Positions 37,742 to 50,646 of a stretch of 64,000 nt of DNA are shown piece by piece. The stretch is from positions 1,070,234 through 1,134,233 of the forward strand of contig PJRA01000343.1 in NCBI GenBank assembly GCA_016987375.1. Reading direction: 5' to 3'. The position numbers and the translations under genes were made by a program. This DNA is from Brachionus koreanus. Its lineage: Eukaryota > Rotifera > Eurotatoria > Ploima > Brachionidae. Numbering within the stretch: position 1 is the stretch's first letter; the number at the start of each line of letters is the position of its first letter. The notes beneath the pieces are model-generated. The model was not told the DNA's origin. It was given only the letters and a program-made list of their open reading frames with translations, and did not search any database.

Positions 37742-38786
37742 ATGGCAAAAAAAAATAAATCTGAAAAGCCAATTATCAACGATAATCGGAACAAATTTCA
37801 GTGGATTATCTGGACACTTTTTGCTCTTGAAAATTGGATTCTTGACTTTGGCCGTCCTATAGCTATGGTATAGCAATTAAAATATTAAAATTAAAAATTA
37901 ATATTAAATAAATTAAAAAGCTAGTTTCACCTCAAGAATGGTTTCCTTTAAGTATGCCAAGCATTGGTGACTATTTTCACATGGCATACAACGTTATCAC
38001 ACCATTTTGTCTTTATAGTGTAAGTAATATTCATTTAAAAAATTAATTTAGTAAAAATTTAAATTCAAAAAGCTAATGAAAAAAGCGTCGAATAAATCAT
38101 ACCAAATGCTAGTAAATTTGTCAATAATATTTTTTATAATGGGTGCTAGTATTCACTTAGTTGGCGATTCAATAAATCATCGTCTATCTTTAATAGGCTA
38201 TCAGCTGCATTTATCAGTTGAAGATAACCCGATAATGAAAAAATTAGAGCCGAAAGAGCTCGTTAAGTCTTTTGAATTGCTCTATTTTTATGACGAGGTT
38301 CTTGGTCATTACATGTGGTACATTCCGTTTTTCTTTTGCATCAACATTTACTTCGCCAACTCATTTCTTGATCGTGATCTCCCTAATCCAAAATTATGTA
38401 TGCTTCAGAAAATTTTCAAAAATATTCTACTAGTCTTAAGTTCAGTTTATTATTGGTAAAATAATTAAAAATAAATTTTCAGAATATTTATTCCAATAAT
38501 TTTTAGGTATTTGGTTACTGAAGGTCAAATTACACCATTGTTTATATCAAGCCTTGCTTTTATGCATATAGTTTTGGTATACAATAGTTTCCAAATGCGT
38601 AAAATGGATCAGAACGGCAAATTTTTGTTTCATACATTTCAATTAACTTTTATTTTAGTTGCCTTATGGAGCTATTGGCTTTGGAACGACAGTCAATTAA
38701 GAATAAAATATCCAGGACTTATTTATGTACCAGAACCATGGTCAGTTTATTCTTTACATTATAGGGAATATTTTAATTTGTTTTGA
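37742..38786 (+). CDS. CLN6: CLN6 endoplasmic-reticulum membrane protein
   Basis: Exons 37742-37867, 37921-38019, 38073-38455 and 38507-38786; phases close to 295 residues (human 311). Conserved blocks follow the family throughout: [89 protein letters not shown] and [18 protein letters not shown]. Several hydrophobic segments fit a multipass protein of the endoplasmic reticulum. In vertebrates CLN6 works with CLN8 in moving lysosomal enzymes out of the endoplasmic reticulum, and its loss causes neuronal ceroid lipofuscinosis. Introns are all about 50 bases. Confidence 0.96.
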
Positions 38787-41700
38787 GTGAAGCTTGAATT
38801 TTATGATTAAAATACATAAAAAAATTTGATTTTTTTTAATTTTTAATTTATTTAGAATAAAAAAGAATAAATTGCTTTAATTAATCTATGGTCAATCCAT
38901 AATAATTTTTTGTGTATTTTTTAGGTAAAACAAGTTTATTCTAGATTTTTCATTTTGTTTTTTTTTTTTCAAACGATAAAACTACATTTTATCTGTGAGA
39001 CAATCAATAAATTATTTTTTAAAAAATCACTAATTTATACTGTAAATTTATTAGGAGTAAAAAAATCAGGAAAAAAAAAACTATTCCGTTTATCATGAAA
39101 CCTTTTCCTTTTTTAATTGAATTAAAAAAGATACATAGATCATTTTAAATGAATTTATACTTTTAAGAAAGAAGTTCTTCAGGTTCTTTTACATTAATTT
39201 CGAAGAAAACATTTTTAAAATATATATGATATTTTAGGTTTTAAAAAATAGCTCTTCCATCGAATATTTTTCACTTTTTGATTATGTTTTTAATAATGAT
39301 TTATAATGAATTTTGAATCTTCAATACGAAAAAGAAAATTTTTACTATTAAATCTAAATTCATGACTAAATTCATGGTTATAAGAAGATTTTTGCTTAGA
39401 TTCAAATCAATTTTTAGAATATTTGGATAGCTAAATTAAGCATTGCATACTTATAATTAACTTTTTTTTCATAGAAGCTATACTCAAAAGGTTTGCAGTA
39501 TTATATACTACTATTACTTAATAGATCAAATGAGTTTTATTAAATATGACAAAAGTATCAAGAAGAGATGCACTGGGTAAAAAAAAGTGAAAAAAATTTT
39601 ATTTTCAATTTTATACTCAACATTTTTTAAAGTTAAGATGATTTTATTTTATAAAAGAAAAATATTTTTTTTTATGACCAAAGTGAGAGAAACTGACCAT
39701 GGCAATTCGATTCAATACAAAGCTCGTTAAAAGGGAATTGATAAATTTTTTCAAAAAATTATAATATGTTTCAACCTTTTATTAGCTTTATTCTATATTT
39801 TTATTAGCAATGTATTATTTAACTATATCGAAAGAAAACTAGCTTCTGATATAATGAAAACTTTAATTTTTCAATGAATATAATTGATTTTTAAAATTTT
39901 TTAGCTATTAATCCTCATTTATAACAGATAAGAACATAAGTTATAATAATTAGTCAATCTAATTTTTCTAAATGTAAAGAAAATTAATGATAGAAATTTT
40001 TCAAAAAAAATTAAAAATGAATACATCATATTAAACATTTAAAAAACTTAGAATAACTTTGGTTCTTCTTTACCTCTTTAGCATTTGTGCAAACGTTGTG
40101 TATATAACAATTTTCTTAATATAGTTCAAAGGATTTTTACAAAAAAATCGTTTAATTAATTAAGCTGTTTAATTCTTTTAATTGCCTCTTTTATTATAAC
40201 TTTCAAAAATTCAATTTTTAATTTTTTTTTACTAAAAGTTCATTTTTAAATAAAATAATTTAAAATATATTAATTTGGATTAATTTTTTATTATTTTAGA
40301 CAAAATATATGGTTAATTAGACCTTGTGAATAGAATTTTATTCGAAAAATGTTTTAATAGAAAAATTGTTGAAAAAGTGAAAAAGTGCACTCATCAAACT
40401 TTTGATATGAATTTTTTTTTAAATAAAAAATTCCTGAAATCTAACAAAAAATCTTAAAATAAATGATAAAGCATCAAAATCGTAATGTATTTTCGTTTCT
40501 TTATTATTTAAAAAAAATCTAAATTAAAAAAATATTTATTTTTATTTTAGCGTTTAAAAAAATTTAATTACCCTAATATTTGGCCTTTTTTAGTACATCA
40601 AAATCTAAAACAAAAAAACTGTTAAAAATAAATCATTACTTTGAATTGAATAAGTCAAAATTTTTCAATTTTCTTTTTTAATTGATTTTCGTTTATTTAA
40701 ATCTTTCAGTAATTTAAAACAAGATAATAAAATTACGCATTATCTACGCAAAAATTGAGCAAAATTTGTTTAACTAGAACCTCAGAGGTTTCCTTTAATT
40801 TTCGTTAGGATTCAAATTTATTAATTAAATTTTTATTTCTTAACTCTTAAAATTTCGCGAACCAAAAAATTCAATGTAATTAATATATTTTGGCTAAATA
40901 ACGCCATCCTAATCCAAACAGCTTAATCTATATTTTTCTCAATTTCTGATTTTAGCTGAAAGCAGATTTAATTGAAAAATGATACAGTTTTTTCTACTAA
41001 AATTGTGTAGGTAATATTTTATTTCTAATCGGTAGTGATTTGATGAAATAAAGCAAAAGTAAATTAGCTGTTTAAAAATATATTTGTTATTAATAACCGT
41101 ACTGATGGATTAGCCGATTTTAATTTAGGTTAAAGTCTAAATTGTTACTAAAATAAGAAAACAAACATTTCAACTGAAATAAAAGAGCAAGTATCCATTG
41201 ATAAGAAAGTTAAGTAAAAAATTAAAAGGCTATTAGATAAAAACTAAGCCGTAAGCTAACATTAGAAGCTTTGATTTTATGCTTGGTAAAATTAGCATAA
41301 TATCTTTTTGTTTAAGGCTTATCGAAGTGATTTTAGTTTAACATAGTCAACAATAGATACAAAAAAAAACAAATTAAAATTCACCAAGTATTAGGCCATT
41401 TACAAATTTATGATAAAATATAAAAAAAATTATCCATGTAACTTTCTGGTAATTTTAATTTTTTTCATTTGGTCTTATAATTAAAAATCTTCTCATCGAC
41501 GATTTTCCATTATTTTAAGTGCTATTTTTATAAAAAAGAAAAATTATTTTAGTTAAAATTGAAAAATCATTCAAAATCAGCTATCTTGTCAAATTCAATA
41601 AAAATTATCAATAATTTTTTGTCTTTAATCAAAAAGGAATAATCATAAAATCCGAGCTTTTAAATTCTCGTTTTGCTTAGAGAAAAATTTTGCATTCTAA

Positions 41701-44162
41701 TTCGTATTTTAGAGACACTTATTTTTGTTTCAAATGTTTTTTTTTGTTCAATCTATATTTTTAAAATTTTTAATTTTATCATGATTACCAATTAAATAAT
41801 GTACCTGGATAGTAAAGCTGAAAAATCCATAAAACTGTCGATTTTAATTTTACCTTTACACTAATCAATTACGTAATTTGAAGAAAAATTAAATATCAGT
41901 CATGAGCAGAATCCTTTTTGATTTAGACCCGCGTTCATCATTTTACTTCTGTTTTATTAAAACTGGTTTTTATTTTTTTTCTCTAAGTCTATTCTTGAAA
42001 AGATTTCAAATATTTAAAAAATTTTATAGAAAACTCAAAGCCTATCATTAACGATAGAAGTGAGGTAGAATTTTTCAAATATTTTTAACAAAAAAATAGC
42101 TAAATTCTTAATTTTGTTCAGGTAAAGCTAGCTTGATTTTGGCCAAATACAGCTAGAAGAAGCGAAAAATAATCATAAGATGATGGCATTTTGGCAAAAT
42201 TTTTTTTCAAACTTTATAATCGACAGCATTTAAATGTGTACCTTGTATATTTTGTTTTTAAAATAAAATTATATTTAGATTTTTTAACTAACTTAGAAAT
42301 AAATCGTTAGTAATGACTACTATTTAGATATTGTACAATTCATTTAATTTCTACCCACGACTTAACTATTAATACAATGTTATCATAATAAGGATGTCTC
42401 GGTAAAAAAAATTAAGAGAGATGAACTTTTGCTTAGAATAGCATATACAGAAAATAATCAAAAAAATCTATTCAAGATTCAAATAGGCCAAAATGACTTA
42501 TCATATTTTAAGTTTTGATCTATTATATTTAGATTTTCTAAACTATTAAGTACACCTATGTAATGCATTTTTTTCTTCATTTTTTGTTAAAATTCTAAAA
42601 ACAAAATTTTTTTAAATTTTCTCATTCAGAATTTTTTTCTCGCTTATTTATAATTAGTAATTTTTCGATTATTTTTTTTATAAAATTATTCTTGGAGTCG
42701 AAAATATAAATTATCAAGGTTGAAAAATTTTTTAGTTTTTTTTGTTTCATGATGTTGAAAATTAAAATTAATAAAATAAATAAAAAAGCTAGTGGGAATA
42801 TTAAGAATTTATTAAATTTAAAAATATTATTCATTTTAGTTGTTTTTTTCTTCTTTATAATTAGTTCAAACTGCATATTGTGAAAATGTAAATTCTATTG
42901 ACTAAGAATAATTTGGTTTTATGATAGTTTATTTTGAAAGAATAAAAAAAATCAATTTTCGATCAATAGCATGTGTTTACTGTCATGAAAAATACTAATT
43001 TTGAATGATTGCATTAGTCTAGAATTCAAAATTAAAAAAATTGAATGTTTAATTTAAAATAGTCTATCAATTTGATCAAAATCAAATTTTTTCTAAGAAT
43101 ATTTTGTTTGTTTTTAAACATATTTTCTCAAATAATCTAATTTTAATTAATTCAAACAAGTTGAATTTTTTATCAAATTTTTTAAATTTAAATTTTTAAG
43201 CCAAAATATTGGAACACAAAATTGACATGCATCCAGCTAATAATCATATCTTATCGATCAGTTAATTGCTCTAGATTCGTTGAGTTTTGCAAAATGTTCT
43301 CAATTAAGGCCACTGTTTAAAAATACCTGCATAAGCAAAGACATTTGAAAGCGATGAATGCATCATATTATAATATTAAATTTATTTTCTTTGTAAAAAA
43401 TATTATTATTTAATTATTTCATCGACCTAAACACTATACTTAAAGTAGCTTTAGAAGAGAATTTTGTTTTGTCGGTTTATCGAATAGCGCATGGACTCTT
43501 TAAGGGCCCCAGTGCTCTTCTCATTTGCTCTCATTTGAATATTTTTAGCTCAAGTTAATATTCATTTACTTTGCTTTGCTAAAATATACATTTTTGAAGC
43601 AAAAAATGCAAATTATATTCGTATAATTTTCTTATTTTTTTTTATTTTAATAATAGAAAATTTTTCTCGAGAATTTCGAAGCACGCATTTAATTTTCATC
43701 ATTTTTTGGATAACAAAAATACTAGAGTATTATGGGTCTAAGTGAGAGAATGAGAGAGCAAAAGAAAGAGAGAGAGGAGCGAGTGGCAACAATTATGCTT
43801 AATTATTATAAAAAAAACACAGAAGTGAAAAATTTTAATTTTAAAATTAAAAAAAATTAAAATATATCATAAACGGAAAACTTGTTGAAAAACTAATACA
43901 CAATTTTATTTTAGATATGTTATTTATTTAGAGTGCTAATAAATAAAATAAAAATAAAAGAGAAAAAATATTATATTAAAAAAAGAAGAGTTCGTTTAAA
44001 AAAAGAAGCAAAGCCAAATTATTATCATAAGAGGCAGTCTTTTGGACAAATTGGCAAAATTTTTTAAAATAATGTAATTTAAACAATACCATTCATACGA
44101 CTAAAAACACGGAAATACAAATAGAAGAGTAATTGTCAGTCTAATAACAAGCAATTCACACA
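38787..44162. other. Long AT-rich intergenic region between CLN6 and the AF9-like gene
   Basis: I find no supportable gene in 5.4 kb. A minus-strand frame at 42622-42876 is Lys/Ile/Phe-rich low complexity and is probably chance. The last 700 bases are less AT-rich and include the purine tract described separately. Confidence 0.4.
43743..43787 (+). promoter_or_regulatory. GA-rich purine tract upstream of the AF9-like gene
   Basis: GAGAGAATGAGAGAGC and AAAGAAAGAGAGAGAGGAGC form a nearly pure purine stretch about 400 bases upstream of the start codon. In animals such tracts often lie in promoters and can bind GAGA-type factors. The role here is inference. Confidence 0.4.
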
Positions 44163-47100
44163 ATGGCAGAAGTAAATCATTTTTTATTTTTTAAAATTAG
44201 ACGAGCTTGCATAATTTGCTACCACAACCACGGTCAAACCTTAAACTAATCTACCAATTTAGTACAATTCAAGCAATAGTTTTTTTTTTAATTAAAATTT
44301 TTCTATGAACTTAAATTTCAAGTGTCTTTTCTTTCAAATTCGACTCATAAATTGGCGCCTAAGGCTCTTTTTATTTCATTTCACTTACACCAAAGTCTGA
44401 CGACTAGATAGATATAAAAAACAAAAAAAAAAAACATTTTAACTAATTATAAATCAAGTCAAAACTTGAACAAATTCAACCACTGGATTATTTGTTCGTC
44501 TTAATATTAATTTCTCAAAAGATATTAATATAAGAAAGGATAAAAATAACATTAGATTTTTAATTGGAAAAATTTATATGCTTTTTTTTTGTAAATAAAT
44601 TTTTATTCTAAATATTTGATGATTAAACGATGGTTCGGCTAAATTAGCAAAAAAGAAAAAAAAAGAAAAAAATTTTTTTAAATTTATTTGTTTTAAATTA
44701 ATTTTTAATTTTTCAAAAAAGGCTTTACAATTTGTGCTCGAAATAGGTCACAAAGCTAGCACGCTGAAAGAGCCCATAGGCGATTTCATTTATAAGTGGA
44801 ATTTATTTTTGAGATCAAGCGACGAACGGCAGCAAATAGACAAAGTCGTTCAAAAAGTAGTATTCAATCTGCACGAGACATTCAAGAACCCGATACGGGA
44901 ATGCACCCAGCCGCCCTACTGTGTCAAAGAGAACGGCTACGGCGAATTCGAATTTCCCATTGATATCTATTTTAATGGTACAAACGAAAAATACACCATA
45001 AACTACTTTCTCGATCTACCGCCATCGCATTCTCACACGCCTCTGCATAGATTTCGTAAAGAAGCAATAACGTTCGTCGATCCGAATCCCGAATTTCGCA
45101 AATTGTTGATCGAAAGTGGTGCAATTGTAAAAAAAATCTCATCAAATTCTTCAGCGACTACGGGCCTCAAAAAAAAGACAAACTCATCGTCGATACTAAA
45201 CAGCACTTTGAACTCGCCCAACACTTCTGTCAATAGTCCCAATTCCTCGTCATTTGTAAATTTAAACTTGTCCAAAACGAATCAAACTGTAAACGGCTCG
45301 TCATTTCTTGCCTCGCATTCAGCATATCCCAGTGAAAAAAAAAAGCCCACTAGTAAAAAGGTAGGCTGCACATGCTTTCATTTAAATTTGGTTTTGCTTC
45401 ATTAAGCTTTTCAAAAATGATTAATTTGCAAATTTATTTAATTTTTTTTCTATTTTACTTTTTCTTTTTTTCTTTAATTTTTTTTTTATCTCTTCTTTGA
45501 CACTTAATAATAATTGCACCAGTGGCTTTGAGCCGAAATACCAATTTATTTAATTTAACTATATGAAATTTAATATTTTAAGTTATTTGAGGTATTTGAT
45601 TAATAAAATTATTTATATTAGAAAATATTTGTCATCAAGGTTCAGTGAAATATTGGGAGAAAGAAAAAAAATCTCTAGTAAATTTGAATTTTTTCAAACT
45701 CGATTAATAATTTGATTTATTCAAACATCATTTCAAAATTCTTAATTATAAATTTTTGTTTAGAAAAATCGGCCTACTAGGCTTCTCCACTTAAAATAGA
45801 ATTGATTTAAATTGGTTTATCAGAATTAAGGATTTAGTTTTTGAATTATTGTTGAATAAATAGGTTTAGTTTTATGTTTGTACTTAGAAAAATAAAATTT
45901 ATAGGCTTGTGTGTATTATTTTCAAAAGATAAAATGGCGTTTTCACAAAAGACGCCCTTTTTAAAAGTTTATCATCTTTTGGCTTATTTTCAATTGTGTT
46001 TAAAAATTTTTGGACTAATTGTATGTAGTGAAAATTTTCGCCTTTAAGCTTTTTAATTTTTTTGAAATAGAAAAAAAAGTCATACAACTAAAAGATGACT
46101 TGAATCATTTAAATTAATTAAATGATAAACTTTACTTATTCTTTTAAATTTTGTATTTTTCTAAAATAAGTCTTAAAATAAATAATAAATTTTTTTTTCA
46201 TCAATTAGAAAAAAAACAGAACAAATTAAAATTTCAAAAATTGCTTATTTCATTTTCAAAAAAGTCTAAATTATTTTCTTTTATTTCTGAGGATAATTTA
46301 GAAAAGATTTAGAAATAATAATTTCAATTTTTATTAAATAATAATAAATAGGCGGACATGTATTTGTCGTTTTAGATTTAGGTTATACTATTTCATCAAC
46401 CAACTAGATAATAAGCATCTGAGCTAAAAAACACACAATTTGAAAAGCAAAAATATCGAATAACAAAAGTTCAATGTCATCACCATTCTTTTTTTTAGCT
46501 TATTTAAATTGTTTGTAAATAGATTTAAAAAAGAGAGCTAACATATGTTGACCCACTTGAATATATTATACTTTTTATTTTGATAATCAAAATATTGAAT
46601 TTATTATTAAGAAAAACTAAAAACATGATAGAAATGTCCCAAAAATTTAATCTTCATATTAGTTCATAAAATAACATAATAGTTTTTTGGTAAAATTTAT
46701 TATTTAAAAAAAAAAAGGTCCATTTACATTTATTTATGAGGACTTTTTTATTTGAAAAATTAAAAAAAAATTATTTTATTTAAATAAACTTCTAAAATAA
46801 TTTTTTTAAATATTATTTTATTTTTTTTTCTTAAAAAGAATCATAAAATTTTAATCTCTTTAAATTTAACTTGTGATAGCTAAATTTTTATTTTTAACTT
46901 TGGATAGATATGACTTAAAATTACAAGTCTAAAGTTTTCTAAGAATCAGAATAGGTTTTAATTTTGCTTAAAATGACAAAGCCTATGACTGAAAAAAATA
47001 AATTGTAAACTAAATTTTCAAAACAATCTAAGAAATTAGTCATAAAGTACAACTTAGTTTTTTAATCTTAAACTTTGACTTTAGTAAGACAATGTGTTAA

Positions 47101-50100
47101 AAAAGTAATATTATGTTTCTTTTAGATTATTTTTTTAATCATGGGCAAATTTATCAATTTCAAACATCTTTTAACGTAAAAATGTCGCTAAAAATTACAT
47201 AAGATTAGCAAGATAGATCAATAAAGGAAAATTATTTTGTTTAAATTTTTTAACTAATAGAGTTAAGATATAGAACAAGCTGTCAACATTTAATAACTGT
47301 TAGTAAATATTTAACGATAAAAAATTATTTAAATTATTATTCCAAATTATTTATTTTTATTTATTATTAAAATGCAATAAACAGTAACAGTATACATATA
47401 TTTAAATATCTGATGGCTCAAGAAAAAAAGAGGAAAAAGAAAGGTAGCAATTACACAATGGAGTCGGGTATTCGATATATCCTGATTCGAAGCCCGCTTT
47501 GTGCATTCCTCCACCAGTCTGATAATCAATGAAATGGAATGACTCAGTCCTGTCCTAACATATCTCATACTTAATTCAAAATGTCGACACTGTTAGTAAT
47601 TTAAGTTCATAAAAAACCTCGTGATGCATGATATTGGATGGAATATCATATATTAATCTGAGTATAGATCTTACTGCTGTATTCTGAATTGCTTGTAATT
47701 TTTTTTGATATTTTTTCTGAAAATTAATTCAAGCAAGGAAAAGAATAGTCTAGAATTGATCCGGATAAAGATTTAAAAAGGTTTCCTAACGTTTTTTGAT
47801 TAAGATCTCATTTTTTGTTTGACAGTATTTTAATAACATTTAGCTGTGTATTTTAATTACGTTCTTTAATTTTGTTAATAAGTAGATTAAAATTTAGTTT
47901 AGAATCAAATTTAATTAACCTAGAAACTTAAGTTCTTTTTTGTTTTCTATTCTATTTCCATAAATTTTTATATTAAGATTATCACTTTAAAAAAATTTGT
48001 TTAGTCGAGCGGTTTGTGTGTCAATCATGTAAGCAGAGTGAGTAGCCTCTGTGTCAGATATGAACTTTTGCTCAAAAAGGTACTTGAAAAGGAGATTAGC
48101 GCCTCCTCATTATCCACTAGAATAGAATATGCTCAATTATTATTAATTATTATTAGATTATCACTTTTTTCTTGAACTCAGAGAAGACTAGTGAACACTA
48201 GTTTTCAATTGATATCTATGACATTTTCTGATATCTATTAACTTAATTATTATTCCTAAAAGTTTTAACTTTTTTAAAAATGAAGAATAAATTGCACCAA
48301 TTTTTTTATTCTAATTAATAAAAATAAGGCAATGTGTTAAAAAAGATAAATTTAAGATTTTTTTAATTACTTTGTTTTCGGGAAAAATAGTTTTATAATC
48401 AACATAATTAACACTCAAATATATATTTTTATGTTAATGTACAATTAGAGTAGTAAATAATTATAAATAAATAATTATATTAAATTAAAATTATTAAATT
48501 TTGTAATCAGCTTATATGTCTTGTAAGTAGTTGTTTGTCCCCACCAAAATTTTTTTGTCAAAAATTTAATAGAATTTTTTTTTCAAAATTCAGTGTTTAA
48601 ATTCGAAATTTTAATTTTTTTAAATCTATTTCAACTTAATAAATTTTATTTAATTTTGCATGATCACTTAAAGGATTGACTTTGAGAAAAACATGCATAA
48701 TAATCATTTGTTGCTTATCTTTTTGTTAAATATTCAGATTGAAAACAATTTTTGCTAGCTCTTTTTTTTCCTACAGCTTTGATATAATTATTGAATTTCA
48801 AATCTTAACAAAAAAAATTGGCAGACTTTTATTTTTTAAAAATAAAATCAATAATGAGCTCTAAATTTTGATTATTACTTAACTTTTACGGTTTTCGAAG
48901 GAGAAAAAAACCTTGGTCATAAATAACATCAAAAGATTAGTTCCAAAATTTTCAATTTGTTTGAGTAAAAGTATTTAATTAAATTAAATTTAAGTTTTTT
49001 TTTTTAAAAAAAACTCTTTTAGTTGAATTTAGCTTTCATAAAAAAATAAAAAAAAAATTTTAATTTCTTAAAATTATTTAAAAAATAAATTAAACTAGAT
49101 TGAACTAAGCGGACCTAGCGATGTTTAGGTTAGCTAAAATTGTAATTTAAATCTATGCTAAAATCGAGCTTGTTTATTTTAAACCGTAATGGCTAATATT
49201 TGGAATTTTAAGAGTTTGATCCGAAACGACTTGTCCAGTCAAACGCCAAAGCTGCCGAGCAGCCAAAACAGTCCAATAGAGGCCAACTCATCCCTTTCGC
49301 ACCCGATAACTACGCCAAAGAAGCAAAATTTGAACCGGATCATTCCCGATATACAGACCGAAAACAAAGAAGTTGTGCCCAAGGCGAACAGCGGCAAAAC
49401 GCTGGTCAAAACCAAAAGCAAGCTAAACGCCATCACGAACAATGACGAGTTGGATAAGCCAAAAAATGAATTTGACTTGTCCAATTTGTCTGCCGTAAGC
49501 AAAAAACGTCCGTTTGTACAATCAAACGAGTCAATTCATGCCGAAGCAAAATTTGACGAAAATAAGAAAAAAATTCAGTCCGAACCGGAGCTAAAATTCA
49601 AAAAAATAAAGTCTAGCAATAAAATTACAGCTTCATTTGAGCCAAAAAGCACTGAGAATGAGAAAGTTGACTCTAAATTAGTTAATAAAAAATTCAAAAA
49701 CGATTCTGAGAATATTTTGTCCAATTTAAATTCTATAATAACACCGCCACCATCGCACATTACAAACGGAACTACTAGCTGCACGAGCAGTGTAAGCAGT
49801 TCTTGCAATTTTAACACATCGCCTTCATCTTTGTCTTCACTTTGTTTGAACAAGGAGCAAAATAAACTAAAAGCAAAATCAGAATTTGAAAATGTGGAAA
49901 AAATAGAAAAAGAAGAAATGAAAAAAATTCGCCGACGAAAAGATTCGGCATGTTCAGACAAAGAAGAGGATGAATTTCGGAAAGAAAGGGACCGCGACCG
50001 TGACAAGCATCGTCGTTCCTCAAATAGCCATCAAACTAATAGAAGAAATCACAAGCGTAGAAATAGCAATGACTATGAAAACGATTCAGACGCCGACAGC

Positions 50101-50646
50101 TATTACAGCTACAAAAATGGTCATTCAAGACATCAGAGTAAAGATGCTAAGCCAAAAGCGAACCGAAATGGCTGCTTAAACGGCCTGGCGTCCAAATCTA
50201 AGCCGGATGATGACGAAACATCGTCAACAGTCTCCTCAATGTCAAACTCTTCGTCTTCGTCAGGTGAAAAAAATTATAAAAAATATTCCGAGTCAAAGTA
50301 TTCTCAAAACAAACAGGCCACTAATCACAATCGAGATCAGATAAAAGAGTTCAAAAATGACGCCGATTACATAAAAAGAATGCTTAGACTTTATGATAAA
50401 ATTGCATTTGTACAGTCGTCTAAGCAATTTGATCTGTTGGCAAAAATATGTGGCCTAGTCAAACCATTCAGTTTCACCGAGAATAGTCTGTTTAATTTTG
50501 ATCTGTTCACATTGGACATAAGTGTAGTAGAAAAACTGGAAGGACTAGTTATGCAATCGGCTCAAGTGCATTCAATTCAACATAATTCAACATCTAGTTT
50601 AGACACATCTAAAACAAATAAAAAAAATGAACTTGTTAAAACATGA
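44163..50646 (+). CDS. MLLT3: AF9/ENL-type YEATS-domain protein of the super elongation complex
   Basis: Exons 44163-44171, 44722-45360 and 49213-50646; phases close to 693 residues. Exon 1 supplies only MAE. Residues 3 to about 140 form the YEATS domain, which reads acylated histone lysines, with blocks VLEIGHKAST, VVFNLHETFKNPIRECTQPP and GYGEFEFPIDIYF. The middle is Ser/Lys-rich and disordered, with basic KKIRRRK and RDRDRDKHRR clusters. Residues about 599-665 (DYIKRMLRLYDKIAFVQSSK onwards, then LFNFDLFTLD) match the carboxyl-terminal ANC1-homology domain that recruits AF4, DOT1L or CBX8. Exon 3 could instead open at an in-frame ATG at 49189, giving a shorter product without YEATS; the TTTTAAG at 49206-49212 offers the acceptor that joins it to exon 2. 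Drosophila ear is the fly counterpart. Confidence 0.88.
47360..47725 (-). mobile_element. Decayed non-LTR retrotransposon fragment (end of the polyprotein)
   Basis: The minus strand reads KLQAIQNTAVRSILRLIYD, then IPSNIMHHEVFYELKLLTV. After a one-base shift it continues with MRYVRTGLSHSISLIIRLVE. The pattern LQ.IQN.A.R.I.......P......L..L.V......Y is the well-known tail behind LINE reverse transcriptases. A frameshift and missing 5' part show it is inactive. Confidence 0.75.
48005..48130 (+). repeat. Dispersed repeat family A, copy 3
   Basis: GAGTAGCCTCTGTGTCAGAT, CTCAAAAAGGTACTTGAAAA and TTAGCGCCTCCTCATTATCC align with copy 2 at 16590-16680 at high identity. It lies in sense orientation in the AF9-like intron. 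Copies 2 and 3 are more alike than either is to copy 1. Confidence 0.75.

Larger units (their letters stand above)
45361..49212 (+). other. 3.9-kb intron of the AF9-like gene
   Basis: Bounded by GTAGGC and TTTTAAG and separating the YEATS half from the linker/AHD half. It holds a LINE fragment (47360-47720, opposite strand) and dispersed repeat copy 3 (48005-48130). The rest is AT-rich with no coding frame. Confidence 0.7.

Noticed and set aside
42622..42876. 84-codon minus-strand frame with a hydrophobic stretch
   Set aside because: It is dominated by Lys, Ile, Phe and Asn from poly-A/T text, with no family resemblance and no neighbouring exons.
47449..47510. Possible tRNA-like box pair (GGTAGCAATTACACAATGG and TGATTCGAAGCCC)
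   Set aside because: The stretch is explained by the minus-strand LINE polyprotein tail, and no acceptor or anticodon stem can be folded.
49239..50023. Minus-strand frames opposite the AF9-like last exon
   Set aside because: Antisense shadows of Ser/Lys-rich codons; no independent start or motif.
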